A stretch of 64,000 bases of DNA from Lachnospiraceae bacterium (GCA_910575275.1 CAJTEE010000011.1:50492-114491), one strand, 5' to 3'; counted from the stretch's first letter, positions 52,377 through 61,422 are shown. The notes: a model not told the origin generated them from the letters alone. A program made the numbers and translations.

Positions 52377-53783
52377 ATGGTACAATCGAATCAATTTTTA
52401 GAAACAGAACAAATCGGAAAGCTGATGAAGAAGTATGCAATCCCTTGCATCATCTCTCTTTTAGTTGGTGCGCTTTACAATATTGTAGACCAAATTTTTA
52501 TTGCAAACGCCAGCTACCTTGGTTCTTATGGAAATGCGGCTAACACGGTGGTATTCCCACTTACCGTTGTTGCGCTTGCGATTGCTGTCATGGTTGGAGA
52601 CGGCAGCTGCGCTTTTGTCAGTATTTGCCTTGGTAAAGGGGAAATGGCTCATGCTAAAAAAAGTGTTGGAAATGCAGTTGTTATGATAATTGCAGGCAGC
52701 CTGCTTCTGACAGTTGTTTATTTATTTTTTCAGACACAAATTATCGCCATGTTTGGCGGAACCGTAAACGAAGAAACATTTTATTACTCAAGGGAATATT
52801 TCTTTTACATCAGTCTTGGAATTCCTCTTTATATGTTTGGGCAGTCAATGAACCCGGTTATCCGGGCAGACGGGAACCCCCAGTTTGCTATGGCTTCCAC
52901 GCTGATTGGTGCAGTTGCCAATATTCTTCTTGACCCGGTTTTTATCTTTGTATGTAAATGGGGAATGAAGGGAGCGGCCATCGCAACTGTGATCGGTCAG
53001 ATTATCACGGCTATTTTAGCAATATGGTATATCCTGCATATGAAAACAATCAGGCCGTTGCCAAATGACTTCAAAATTGACGGGAAAATATGCGGCCAAA
53101 CTTTAATTTTGGGAATTACAAGTTTTTTATCGCAGATTTCTCTGGTTGCGGCAATGGCGGCAATCAACAATATGCTCCGCAAGTATGGCGCAATAGATGA
53201 AACATTCGGGCAGGCGCAGTATGCCCAAATTCCAATGGCTGTTGTCGGCATTGTCATGAAGTTCTTCCAGATTGTTATTTCGATTGTTGTCGGTATGGCA
53301 GCCGGCTGTATCCCTATCGTAGGATATAACATAGGCGCAAACCATAAACTGCGTGTCAAAGAATTATTTACAAAATTGCTGTTTGCGGAAGCTCTTGTAG
53401 GTGCAGCTGCATTTGTTTTGGTCGAAATTTTTCCGAAGCAGCTGATTTCTATTTTCGGTGCTGCAAATGAAAGCAACTATTATACGGAGTTTGCAATAAA
53501 AGCATTCCGGATTTACTTATGTATGATTATAATGGCTTGCGTAAACAAAGCATGTTTTATTTTCTTGCAGGCAATGGGGAAAGCCGTGGCTTCAACGGTA
53601 CTTTCCATGATAAGGGAAGTTGTCTTTGGTGTCGGTTTCGCCGTTCTGCTTCCTATATTCTGGGGACTCAATGGTGTGCTATTTTCCATGCCTTTATCTG
53701 ATATATTAACATTCATTGCTGCGGTTATTTTGATTTACCACACCTATAAAGAGCTGAATACGAAAGGAGCCAAAATCAAATGA
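52377..53783 (+). CDS. MATE-family efflux transporter (element copy 1)
   Basis: 468 residues, 12 predicted helices. The N-terminal KLMKKYAIPCIISLLVGALY plus NIVDQIFIAN and the NPVIRADGNPQFAMA segment place it in the NorM/MepA-like branch of MATE. Composition is A/T-richer than the core pumps. It is the one clearly intact operon of the A/T-rich middle of the element. The stop overlaps the next ATG (ATGA). The spacing from its RBS-like AAAGGAAC to the ATG is long. Confidence 0.92.
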   Translation: MVQSNQFLETEQIGKLMKKYAIPCIISLLVGALYNIVDQIFIANASYLGSYGNAANTVVFPLTVVALAIAVMVGDGSCAFVSICLGKGEMAHAKKSVGNAVVMIIAGSLLLTVVYLFFQTQIIAMFGGTVNEETFYYSREYFFYISLGIPLYMFGQSMNPVIRADGNPQFAMASTLIGAVANILLDPVFIFVCKWGMKGAAIATVIGQIITAILAIWYILHMKTIRPLPNDFKIDGKICGQTLILGITSFLSQISLVAAMAAINNMLRKYGAIDETFGQAQYAQIPMAVVGIVMKFFQIVISIVVGMAAGCIPIVGYNIGANHKLRVKELFTKLLFAEALVGAAAFVLVEIFPKQLISIFGAANESNYYTEFAIKAFRIYLCMIIMACVNKACFIFLQAMGKAVASTVLSMIREVVFGVGFAVLLPIFWGLNGVLFSMPLSDILTFIAAVILIYHTYKELNTKGAKIK

Positions 53784-53974
53784 AAAATTGCATGATTACA
53801 ATCAGCCGGGAATTTGGAAGCGGTGGACATACTATTGGAAAAGAAGCTGCAGACAAATTTAACACTCCGTGCGATGACAATGAACTCATTCAAAAAATAG
53901 CGCAGACAAGCGGATTTGTAGAAAATTAGGCGAAAGAAGCAGACGAAAATACTCCTAAAGGATATATAAAATGA
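53780..53974 (+). pseudogene. Truncated cytidylate-kinase-like gene
   Basis: MKNCMITISREFGSGGHTIG contains the P-loop-like start of the cytidylate-kinase-like family (usually about 200 residues). A TAG at codon 50 stops it; reading through gives AKEADENTPKGYIK and a second stop. It overlaps the MATE stop by ATGA, so it was once the last gene of that operon. Confidence 0.7.
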
Positions 53975-54176
53975 ATGACTTTAGCTCCTCAATGGTCATT
54001 TCTTGTGCGCATTAGGGCGACCATAGAGAAGTTCTTTTTTATCCTCGTCCACATGCCCTCACAGCGGGCAGTGTCGTGGCGGCTCCCCCGACACTGCCTA
54101 TGCTCTGGTGGATGCCATATTTAGCAACTGCTTTACGGTGGGTTTCGTTGGTGTACTATGCTCCACGGTTTGAGTG
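53971..54176 (-). pseudogene. IS3-family transposase C-terminal remnant
   Basis: Minus strand: HSNRGA, a stop in place of Gln, YTNETHRKAVAKYGIHQSIG, then after a frame shift KKELLYGRPNAHK and MTIEELKSFI. This matches the HSDRG-QYTS and GR-YDNA-E region of IS3/IS150 transposases. The catalytic Asp is Asn, and the terminal inverted repeats are not seen. About 70 of about 280 residues remain. Confidence 0.7.
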
Positions 54177-54189
54177 TCTGACGGATTTC

Positions 54190-55560
54190 CTAAATTTTAC
54201 TGAAAATTTTTTTCCAGGAAACTCCCAATGTAATCAAAGAAATCACACCGGACAATCCGTCTCCAACAGGGCCAGCCCACAGGATGCCCTCGACACCCCA
54301 CAGATACCCAAAGAGCAGCATAGCCGGAATTAGGAAGATAATTTGCCGTGACAGCGTGAGCAAAGCCGCAGGCACAGGCTTTCCGATAGCTTGGAAGAAG
54401 ATGCCGGTTACAGCGCCAGCACCAATCATAAAGCAAGCCAGCAAATAGACACGGAAGCATTTCACCGCAAATTCCATATAAAGGTCCGATTCCTGCCCAA
54501 ACAGGTTGATGATATACTCCGGACAGAATTGGAAGATAAAGAAAGCCACCACCAGAATCAGCGTACAGCTCGTCAGAGCCAGCTTATAGGTTTTCTTCAC
54601 GCGATCATACTGGCCGCTGCCGTAGTTAAACCCGAAGATAGGCTGGATACCGGTGGCGATGCCCAGGGCAATGCCGGTAATTAACTGACTCACTTTCATC
54701 GTAATGCCCAGTGCTGCCAGAGGAATGTCGGCTCCGTATTTAGACATAGTCCCATACTTCACCAAGGAATTGTTCATTACCGCAATGACAAATACCGAGG
54801 CGACCTGCGAAATAAAGCTGGACGTTCCAAGGGTCAGCACTTTTTGAATTACCATCCATTTGGGAAGCAAATGCTGCTTTTTCACCTTGATGGTCTTAAA
54901 GCGGAGCATACACACGATGAAATAGATGGCGTTCAAAATCTGCCCGACAATGGTGGCCCAGGCCGCGCCCTTGACCCCCCAATGACAGACAAAGATGAAG
55001 ATGGGGTCGAGAATGATATTGGTAATACAGCCGATCAGCAGTCCGACCATACTCACCTTGGGCCGCCCGTCCGCTCGGATAATACTGCCGAAAGCGCCAT
55101 CCATCATCGCAAAGGGAAAGCCCAAAACGATGACGCTCCCGTACTCCAGCGCATAAGGCATATTTCCCTCCGTCGCGCCAAACAGAAGGCAAAGAGGTTC
55201 CAGAAAAACTTCAAACAGGATCAGCAGGACCGCACTCGTCCCGACTACCAGAGTGACAGCGTTGCCGACACCGAAGGCCGCCGCCTGCGTCTGGCCCTTT
55301 CCCAAATTCAGGCTCATGTAGGATGCCGCTCCATCGCCAATCAACAGGCCCAAGGCCAGCAGGATCGAAGTAAGCGGTAGGATGATATTTGTTGCGGCGT
55401 TGCCCAAGTAACCAACGCCCTGCCCAATGAAAATCTGATCGACCATGTTGTAGAGAGAGTTGACCACGATGGAAATAATGCTGGGTATCGCATAGCGGAC
55501 CATCAATTTGCCAACCCGCTCGGTCCCAAGCGGATTGACCACAACTGTTTCTGCACGCAT
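54190..55560 (-). CDS. MATE-family efflux transporter (element copy 2)
   Basis: 456 residues with 12 predicted helices; KLMVRYAIPSIISIVVNSLY plus NMVDQIFIGQ opens it, with GSIIRADGRPK in the middle. The ATG at 55560 has AGGAGG nine bases upstream on the minus strand. It is more GC-rich than the other element MATE and resembles marR and the ABC pseudogenes in composition. An ABC ATPase remnant ends 14 bp upstream on the same strand, so the ancestral order was ABC then MATE. Confidence 0.92.
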   Translation of the reverse strand: MRAETVVVNPLGTERVGKLMVRYAIPSIISIVVNSLYNMVDQIFIGQGVGYLGNAATNIILPLTSILLALGLLIGDGAASYMSLNLGKGQTQAAAFGVGNAVTLVVGTSAVLLILFEVFLEPLCLLFGATEGNMPYALEYGSVIVLGFPFAMMDGAFGSIIRADGRPKVSMVGLLIGCITNIILDPIFIFVCHWGVKGAAWATIVGQILNAIYFIVCMLRFKTIKVKKQHLLPKWMVIQKVLTLGTSSFISQVASVFVIAVMNNSLVKYGTMSKYGADIPLAALGITMKVSQLITGIALGIATGIQPIFGFNYGSGQYDRVKKTYKLALTSCTLILVVAFFIFQFCPEYIINLFGQESDLYMEFAVKCFRVYLLACFMIGAGAVTGIFFQAIGKPVPAALLTLSRQIIFLIPAMLLFGYLWGVEGILWAGPVGDGLSGVISLITLGVSWKKIFSKI

Positions 55561-55573
55561 ATTGAAATTCCTC

Positions 55574-55990
55574 CTAACAAAATGAAAATAATTTACGCTC
55601 CGATGGCGTTGCCCGTGTAAAGCGGGTAGTACCCCCCTTTTCCTCAATCAACTGGTCGTGGATCCCTCGCTTGATGATCCGGCCCTGCTCCAGACCCATG
55701 ATGCAGTCGAAGCTCCGAACTGTGGAGAGCCGGTGCGCGATGGCAAAGGTAGTACGGCCTTTCATCAACCGGTCCATGCCCCCTGTACCAACGGCTCCGT
55801 GCGAGTGTCGATGGAGGATGTGGCTTCGTCCAAAATCAGGACCGGCGGATCAGCAACGGGGACGCATTCCCCGCCGGCGGCTTTCAGCCGTCCCGTATGT
55901 CGTAGAAGCGGTTGATCAGATCGGCAATGGTGGTCTTTCCTGCGCCGGGGCGTTTCCGTCAATGTGCCCGTCCGACTGTTCGGCAGACAA
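55574..55990 (-). pseudogene. Broken ABC exporter ATPase (second half of a heterodimer)
   Basis: Minus strand: GAGKTTIADLINRFYDIRDG (Walker A) then a stop, a gap, LILDEATSSIDTRTE (Walker B) and RTTFAIAHRLSTVRSFDCIM to the end. The membrane domain and the stretch between Walker A and the signature are deleted. It directly precedes the MATE gene and complements the first-half remnant at 48.8 kb on the other strand. Confidence 0.82.
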
Positions 55991-56028
55991 TCTTTACTGG
56001 CGATACCGTCTATTATACGCATTTTCCC

Positions 56029-56057
56029 TTGATTGTTAATTTAAAAAATGTTATAAC
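56029..56057 (+). promoter_or_regulatory. Promoter of the element LysR gene
   Basis: TTGATT (56029-56034), 17-base spacer and TATAAC (56052-56057). The -10 lies inside the perfect palindrome ATGTTATAACAT (56048-56059), a possible operator. Confidence 0.6.
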
Positions 56058-56092
56058 ATATAAAAAAATTTATCAATCGCCGGAGGGATAGT

Positions 56093-56986
56093 ATGAATAC
56101 GTTTCAACTTACTTGCTTTTTGACCGTGGCTGAAACGCTCAGCTTTGCAAAAGCCGCCAAGCTCCTGAATGTGACGCAGCCAGCAGTCACGCATCAGATT
56201 CATTCTTTGGAGGAGGAATTGAACGCACAATTGTTTAAGCGCACCACACGGTCGGTAGAGATCACGCAGGAAGGGCTGATCTTTTTGAACGATGCAAAAA
56301 ATGTATTGAATATCATTACTCTGGCAAAAAAACGGTTTGAAGAACCTTTGGTGGATGAGCGGCAGTTCTTTTCTATTGGCTGCCACAGCCACAATGAATT
56401 GCACTTGTTACCTGAGATACTGCGGCAAATGGCAGAATCCTGCCCTATGCTGTATCCAGTGTTCCAAGTCGTACCGTTCCAACACCTGTATCAATTGTTG
56501 GACGAAGAAGCGGTCGATGTGATCATTGCATTTCAAGAAAAAGATTCAAAAAAAATAGATGCCATTTACAGGGAACTGGCTCAGATCTGTATTACTGGCA
56601 TTTTGCCCGTCGGCCACTCGCTGGCAGAAAAGGAGTTGCTGGACGAGGACGATCTTCGAACACAACGGCTACTCCTGCTGGACCCACAGATATGTCCCGA
56701 CAGTTTGAATACTATCCAGCACGAGCTAACAACAGGGAGGGCAGTATCCGAACTGTTTATGTGTGGCTCTGCTGACGCGTGCATTACACTGGCTAAGGCT
56801 GGTTTTGGGATTGCTGTGCAGCCCGATTTTCCATCTCTGCGGGACCCCGCCTTGGCCTACCTTCCAATCAAGAATGCGGAGCCGCTGTCCTTTGGGGCAT
56901 ACTACAAGAGCGTAACAGGAAAGCCGCTGTTGAAGCTCTTTCTGCAATCGTGCAGAGATATCCTCCCTGTCAGGCCAGAGCTGTGA
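56093..56986 (+). CDS. LysR-family transcriptional regulator (element)
   Basis: 297 residues. The N-terminal helix-turn-helix has LSFAKAAKLLNVTQPAVTHQ; the effector domain opens with FFSIGCHSHNELHLLPEILR. It is intact although most of its surroundings are broken. The divergent neighbour is the ABC/MATE unit, which it may control. AGGGATAG before the ATG is a weak RBS. Confidence 0.9.
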   Translation: MNTFQLTCFLTVAETLSFAKAAKLLNVTQPAVTHQIHSLEEELNAQLFKRTTRSVEITQEGLIFLNDAKNVLNIITLAKKRFEEPLVDERQFFSIGCHSHNELHLLPEILRQMAESCPMLYPVFQVVPFQHLYQLLDEEAVDVIIAFQEKDSKKIDAIYRELAQICITGILPVGHSLAEKELLDEDDLRTQRLLLLDPQICPDSLNTIQHELTTGRAVSELFMCGSADACITLAKAGFGIAVQPDFPSLRDPALAYLPIKNAEPLSFGAYYKSVTGKPLLKLFLQSCRDILPVRPEL

Positions 56987-57039
56987 AACGGCGGTTGACT
57001 TTGAAAAATGCTTGTGCTACAATACCCTCGCTTGCCAGA

Positions 57040-57287
57040 GTGCAGCGCTTTAATAAGGCGGTATTGAAACATAAGGAAGTATTGATTTTACCACACCTTA
57101 CCCACCATAGCCTTTGCCATACTTTCTGCGCCAGATTTTATGAGAATGAAACAAATCTGAAAGTGATTTAATCTGGAAAGGGGCATATTGACAGTAAGGA
57201 ACCACGATGAACATGTATGTGGAGGCTTCAGAAGCCAAGAAAAAGCAATTAATGGAAGCATTAGCAGCAAAGCTGGATTTATTTTAG
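57040..57287 (+). pseudogene. int: Tyrosine recombinase (integrase) C-terminal remnant
   Basis: RFNKAVLKHKEV, LPHLTHHSLCHTFCARFYEN and ETNLKVI match the C-terminal catalytic region of Tn916/ICE-type integrases (LRHTFCTRFCENETNLKVI). The catalytic Arg of LRH is Cys, and a stop follows LKVI; after a shift MNMYVEASEAKKKQLMEALA and AKLDLF give the usual C-terminus. It lies 90 bp from the right repeat, where such elements keep int. Not functional. Confidence 0.8.
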
Positions 57288-57376
57288 CAGACGTGTATGT
57301 CATCGGAGAGCCCTTTAGGACGTTCCGGTACATCCATCATATAAGAATAATACCCGATAATACGGTATTTTCCATG

Positions 57377-57427
57377 AAACGGAAACTTCTTGAGGCTAAA
57401 AAAGGTTTTGCTGTACATCAAGATATG
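57377..57427 (+). repeat. Right attachment-site-like repeat (attR)
   Basis: AAACGGAAACTTCTTGAGGC and CTGTACATCA mirror 47651-47702. It re-encodes KRKLLEA, the hemZ C-terminus, without the rest of the gene. The integrase remnant is just inside it, and the original hemZ terminator just outside. Confidence 0.65.
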
Positions 57428-57438
57428 GAAACGAGAGA

Positions 57439-57468
57439 GTCCCTGCCTTTGTACGGGGATTTTTATTT
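57439..57468 (+). terminator. Displaced hemZ terminator
   Basis: GTCCCTG (57439-57445) pairs with CGGGGAT (57454-57460) allowing two G-U pairs, followed by TTTTATTT. It lies 12 bp beyond the right repeat, where the terminator after an uninterrupted hemZ should be. Confidence 0.6.
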
Positions 57469-57498
57469 GGCCAAAGCTCGTAGTTATGAGGAGAAAAT

Positions 57499-57972
57499 AT
57501 GGAAAAAACAAATGTAATGAGAATCCTGGATCAAAGGAAAGTTTCTTACACAAGCCATTGCTATGTGGATTCAGGCGTGATCAGCGGAACGGACGTTGCG
57601 GCTGTCCTGGGGCAGGATCCGAACCGAGTGTTTAAAACACTGGTGACGGTCGGAAATTCAAAGAATCATTATGTATTTATGATCCCTGTGCATAAAGAAC
57701 TGGATTTAAAAAAGGCGGCGAAAGTGGTCAAAGAAAAAAGCGTCGGTATGCTGAAAGCAAAAGAGTTACTGGCACTGACCGGATACATGCACGGCGGCTG
57801 CTCTCCGATCGGAATGAAAAAACAGTTTCAAACAGTCGTGGACCGCTCTGCGATGAATGTGGAAACGATTATTTTCAGCGGAGGAAAGATCGGATATCAG
57901 GTCGAGACCTCATTAGAGGAGCTGAAAAAGACGTTGAAATTTGAAGTGGAGGACGTGGCTGCCAACGATTGA
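57499..57972 (+). CDS. ybaK: Cys-tRNA(Pro)/Cys-tRNA(Cys) deacylase YbaK
   Basis: Editing enzyme that hydrolyses cysteine mischarged on tRNA-Pro. 157 residues, normal length. The invariant Lys is in VFKTLV, and GYMHGGCSPIGMKKQF is the family's substrate-loop motif. GAGGAGAAAAT precedes the ATG. It is the first core gene after the foreign segment. Confidence 0.93.
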   Translation: MEKTNVMRILDQRKVSYTSHCYVDSGVISGTDVAAVLGQDPNRVFKTLVTVGNSKNHYVFMIPVHKELDLKKAAKVVKEKSVGMLKAKELLALTGYMHGGCSPIGMKKQFQTVVDRSAMNVETIIFSGGKIGYQVETSLEELKKTLKFEVEDVAAND

Positions 57973-57992
57973 GCATACGAGCGGGATTTCTG

Positions 57993-58053
57993 CCGGCTAT
58001 TCCACGTATTCTTACGGTCAGCACAGCAAATGTGCGGACCTATGTGAACAGCA
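57993..58053 (+). repeat. MITE-like intergenic repeat, copy 4 (right half)
   Basis: CCGGCTATTCCACGTATTCT, TTACGGTCAGCACAG and CCTATGTGAACAG match the right half of copies 2 and 3; the left half is missing. A GCGGG before it (57981) and CCCGC after it (58060) followed by ATTATTTTT suggest a ybaK terminator split by the insertion. Confidence 0.65.
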
Positions 58054-58094
58054 GCACTGCCCGCATTATTTTTAAAGGTGCGCAGAAAAAAACG

Positions 58095-58123
58095 TTGCCA
58101 TTTGCGGTGTGCACGAGTATAAT
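58095..58123 (+). promoter_or_regulatory. Promoter of hisS-aspS
   Basis: TTGCCA (58095-58100), 17-base spacer and TATAAT (58118-58123). The leader is too short for a T-box. Confidence 0.7.
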
Positions 58124-58158
58124 CGGTTATAATAATTCAGGAAATGAGGACAGGAAAC

Positions 58159-59424
58159 ATGGCATTGAAGAAAAAGCCGGTCACCGGCATGAAGGATATT
58201 CTGCCTGCGGAAATGCAGGTTCGCGGATATGTGCTCGGCCAGATCAGGGAAACCTACAAAAGTTTTGGGTTTTCAGAGCTTGAGACTCCTTCTGTGGAGC
58301 ATATCGAGAATCTGCTGAGTAAGCAAGGCGGTGACAATGAAAAGCTGATTTTTAAGGTGTTGAAGCGGGGAGAAAAATTGAATCTTGCGTCCGCAGAGAA
58401 TGAGAACGATCTGGCGGACAGTGGCCTGCGCTACGATTTGACGCTTCCGCTTTCAAGATATTATGCAAACAACGCAGCGGTCCTGCCATCGCCGTTTAAG
58501 GCGCTGCAGATCGGAAACGTGTGGCGTGCCGACCGTCCGCAGAAGGGGCGTTTTCGTCAGTTCATGCAGTGTGATATTGATATTCTGGGGGATGCGACCA
58601 ATCAGGCAGAAATCGAATTGATCACCGCAACAACGTCAGCGCTCTCGAAGATCTGCCCGGAAAACCGGTTTGAAGTGCGCATCAACGACAGAAGATTCTT
58701 AAGAGCCATGGCGCTTTACAGCGGTTTCCCGGAGGAGGAGATTGAAAAGGTCTTTATTATTGTTGATAAAATGGACAAAATCGGGGCGCAGGGAGTCCGG
58801 GATGAGCTCTGTGAAAACGGCTTTCGCGCAGAATCGGCCGATCAATATCTCAGCCTCATGAGCGGCGTGAGAAATGATGCGGAGGGCGTTCGCAGAATGG
58901 GAGAAAAGCTCGCAGGCTTCCTTGAGGATGGAGCGGCCGGAAACCTGGCGCAGATCATGGATGCGGTGACGGAAATAAGCGGTAAAAGTTTTGGCCTAAT
59001 CTTTGACCCGACGCTTGTGCGCGGCATGGGCTATTATACGGGGACAATTTTTGAGGTCTCCATGGAGGGTCTGGGCGTTTCGGTGGCCGGCGGCGGCCGC
59101 TATGACCGCATGATCGGGAAATTTACCGGCATGGACACGCCGGCCTGTGGGTTTTCGATCGGATTTGAGCGGATTGTGACGATCCTTATGGACAGCGGTT
59201 TTATTGTCCCGTCAAAGAGTGCGAAGGAGGCATGGCTGTTCGAGAAAAACATGGATGCAGGCCGGCTTTCTGCAATCATGAAAGAGGCCATGGCCGCACG
59301 GGCAGAGGGGAAAACCATTCTCGTCGCGCAGATGAACAAAAATAAAAAATTCCAGAAGGAACAGCTCGTTAAGGAGGGCTATTCGGAATGGAAAGAATTT
59401 TACAGAGAGGAATTAAAACGGTAG
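58159..59424 (+). CDS. hisS: Histidyl-tRNA synthetase
   Basis: 421 residues, class II. Motif 2 has FRQFMQCDIDILG, the histidine-specific loop GMGYYTGTIFEV is intact, and motif 3 reads GFSIGFERI. A C-terminal anticodon-binding domain follows (LFEKNMDAGRLSAIM onward). The ATG at 58159 gives MALKKKPVTGMKDILPAE, the expected start; an ATG five codons earlier has a worse RBS. It forms an operon with aspS 28 bp downstream, a common Firmicute pair. Confidence 0.96.
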   Translation: MALKKKPVTGMKDILPAEMQVRGYVLGQIRETYKSFGFSELETPSVEHIENLLSKQGGDNEKLIFKVLKRGEKLNLASAENENDLADSGLRYDLTLPLSRYYANNAAVLPSPFKALQIGNVWRADRPQKGRFRQFMQCDIDILGDATNQAEIELITATTSALSKICPENRFEVRINDRRFLRAMALYSGFPEEEIEKVFIIVDKMDKIGAQGVRDELCENGFRAESADQYLSLMSGVRNDAEGVRRMGEKLAGFLEDGAAGNLAQIMDAVTEISGKSFGLIFDPTLVRGMGYYTGTIFEVSMEGLGVSVAGGGRYDRMIGKFTGMDTPACGFSIGFERIVTILMDSGFIVPSKSAKEAWLFEKNMDAGRLSAIMKEAMAARAEGKTILVAQMNKNKKFQKEQLVKEGYSEWKEFYREELKR

Positions 59425-59452
59425 GGAACACCATTTTGAGGAGGAGAGAGCT

Positions 59453-61258
59453 ATGGCAGAATCAATGAAGGGCTTAAAGCGTTCATGCCGCTGCGCGGAG
59501 GTGACGGAGGCGAACGTGGGACAGGAGCTGACTCTGATGGGCTGGGTCCAGAAAAGCCGAAATAAGGGTGGAATTATTTTTACGGATCTGCGTGACCGTT
59601 CCGGGCTGATCCAGCTCATTTTTGAGGAGAACGACTGCGGGGCGGAGAGCTTTGCCAAGGCAGAAAAGCTCAGGAGTGAATTTGCGGTTGCGGTTACCGG
59701 CGTCGTGGAGAAGCGCTCTGGCGCTGCAAATCCAAATCTGGCAACGGGAACGATTGAGGTGCGGGCGAAAGCGCTGCGGATTCTTTCGGAATCCGAGGTT
59801 CCGCCGTTTCCGATCGAAGAAAATTCCAGAACCAGAGAGGAGCTGCGCTTACAATACCGGTATCTCGACCTGCGCCGGCCGGATCTTCAGAGGAATATCA
59901 TGACGAGGAGCCGTGTGGCCACGATGGTCCGTCAATTCCTTTCGGATGAGGGCTTTTTGGAGATCGAGACGCCGACGTTAATCAAAAGTACGCCCGAGGG
60001 TGCAAGGGATTATCTGGTGCCGAGCCGCGTCCATCCGGGCAGTTTTTACGCGCTGCCGCAATCGCCGCAGCTTTTGAAACAGCTTTTGATGTGTTCGGGC
60101 TTCGACCGCTATTTTCAGCTTGCCCGCTGCTACCGCGATGAGGATCTGCGCGCGGACCGCCAGCCGGAGTTCACGCAGATCGACATGGAGCTGTCCTTTG
60201 TGGATGTGGATGATGTACTGGATGTAAACGAGCGGCTGTTAAAGAAAATTTTTAAGGAAATCTGTAATTTTGATGTTCCGCTTCCGATTCAGAGGCTGAC
60301 GTGGCGCGAGGCCATGGACCGCTTTGGCTCGGATAAGCCGGATATGCGTTTCGGCATGGAATTAAAAAATGTGTCCGATGTCGTAAAGGGCTGCGCCTTT
60401 GCGGTCTTTGCGGGTGCCCTGGAACAGGGCGGTTCGGTCCGCGGCATCAACGCGGCCGGACAGGCCGGAATGCCCAGAAAGAAAATTGACGCGCTGGTTG
60501 AGTATGCCAAAGGCTTTGGGGCGAAGGGCCTGGCTTATTTGGCGATCCTCCCGGACGGCAGCTATAAATGTTCATTTGGCAAGTTTATGAGCCAGGATGA
60601 GCTTACGGCCCTTGTAGAGGCGATGGCCGGAAAGCCCGGCGATCTGCTGTTCTTTGCGGCGGATAAGGACAAGGTGGTCTTTGACGTGCTAGGCAATCTG
60701 CGTTTGGAGCTTGCAAGGCAGCTTGACCTATTAAAGAAGGATGAGTTTAAATTCCTGTGGGTGACGGAGTTCCCGCTTCTCGAATATTCGGAGGTGGAAG
60801 GGCGCTATGTGGCAATGCACCATCCGTTTACGATGCCGATGGAGGAGGATCTCCCCCTCATCGACACAGATCCGGGTGCGGTCCGTGCGAAAGCCTATGA
60901 CATTGTCTTAAACGGCACGGAGCTTGGAGGCGGTTCGGTCCGAATCCACCAGGCCGATGTACAGGAAAAGATGCTGGAGGTCTTAGGCTTTACCAAGGAA
61001 CGTGCGAAAGAACAATTCGGCTTCCTGTTGGAAGCGTTTCAATATGGCGTTCCGCCTCACGCGGGGCTGGCTTATGGGCTGGACCGCATCGTGATGCTGA
61101 TGGTGGGGGCCGACAGCATCCGAGACGTGATCGCATTCCCGAAAGTGAAGGACGCCTCCTGCATGCTGATGGAAGCACCGTCGCAGGTCGAAAAAAAGCA
61201 GCTTGATGAGCTTGGAATTGCGATTGTTCTCCCAGAGAAGGACGGAGAGAGAGAATAA
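59453..61258 (+). CDS. aspS: Aspartyl-tRNA synthetase
   Basis: 601 residues, class IIb, bacterial type. N-terminal OB fold (LMGWVQKSRNKGGIIFTDLR), motif 2 (YFQLARCYRDEDLRADRQPE), the bacterial GAD insertion (about 290-420) and motif 3 (GLAYGLDRIVMLM) are all present. GAGGAGAGAG lies before the ATG. Whether it is discriminating or also charges tRNA-Asn cannot be told from what I can see. Confidence 0.97.
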   Translation: MAESMKGLKRSCRCAEVTEANVGQELTLMGWVQKSRNKGGIIFTDLRDRSGLIQLIFEENDCGAESFAKAEKLRSEFAVAVTGVVEKRSGAANPNLATGTIEVRAKALRILSESEVPPFPIEENSRTREELRLQYRYLDLRRPDLQRNIMTRSRVATMVRQFLSDEGFLEIETPTLIKSTPEGARDYLVPSRVHPGSFYALPQSPQLLKQLLMCSGFDRYFQLARCYRDEDLRADRQPEFTQIDMELSFVDVDDVLDVNERLLKKIFKEICNFDVPLPIQRLTWREAMDRFGSDKPDMRFGMELKNVSDVVKGCAFAVFAGALEQGGSVRGINAAGQAGMPRKKIDALVEYAKGFGAKGLAYLAILPDGSYKCSFGKFMSQDELTALVEAMAGKPGDLLFFAADKDKVVFDVLGNLRLELARQLDLLKKDEFKFLWVTEFPLLEYSEVEGRYVAMHHPFTMPMEEDLPLIDTDPGAVRAKAYDIVLNGTELGGGSVRIHQADVQEKMLEVLGFTKERAKEQFGFLLEAFQYGVPPHAGLAYGLDRIVMLMVGADSIRDVIAFPKVKDASCMLMEAPSQVEKKQLDELGIAIVLPEKDGERE

Positions 61259-61283
61259 AGGCAGCATTATACAGGGATTTACG

Positions 61284-61335
61284 AGCCCTTGAGAGACGGT
61301 TGTGCGGAACAATCGGCCCTTGAGGGCTTGCTTTT
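61284..61335 (+). terminator. Terminator after aspS
   Basis: AGCCCT (61284-61289) pairs with AGGGCT (61323-61328) around an inner CGGTTGT/ACAATCG stem, followed by TGCTTTT. Confidence 0.6.
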
Positions 61336-61339
61336 ATGA

Positions 61340-61384
61340 AAAATGTGTGAAAATGTGGAATTTTTTCGAACAGTTTGTTAGAAT
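61340..61384 (+). promoter_or_regulatory. Two-component operon promoter with repeated AAAATGTG
   Basis: AAAATGTG occurs at 61340 and 61350, a 10-bp direct repeat; TAGAAT (61379-61384) is a -10 with only a weak -35 (TGGAAT). A site for autoregulation by the response regulator is possible. Confidence 0.4.
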
Positions 61385-61422
61385 ACTGATAACGAAGGAA
61401 TTTGTTTTCAGGAGGAAACGCC

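Noticed and set aside
53971..54176. Complete IS3 insertion sequence
   Set aside because: Only the transposase C-terminus is visible, with a stop and frame shift and no terminal inverted repeats.
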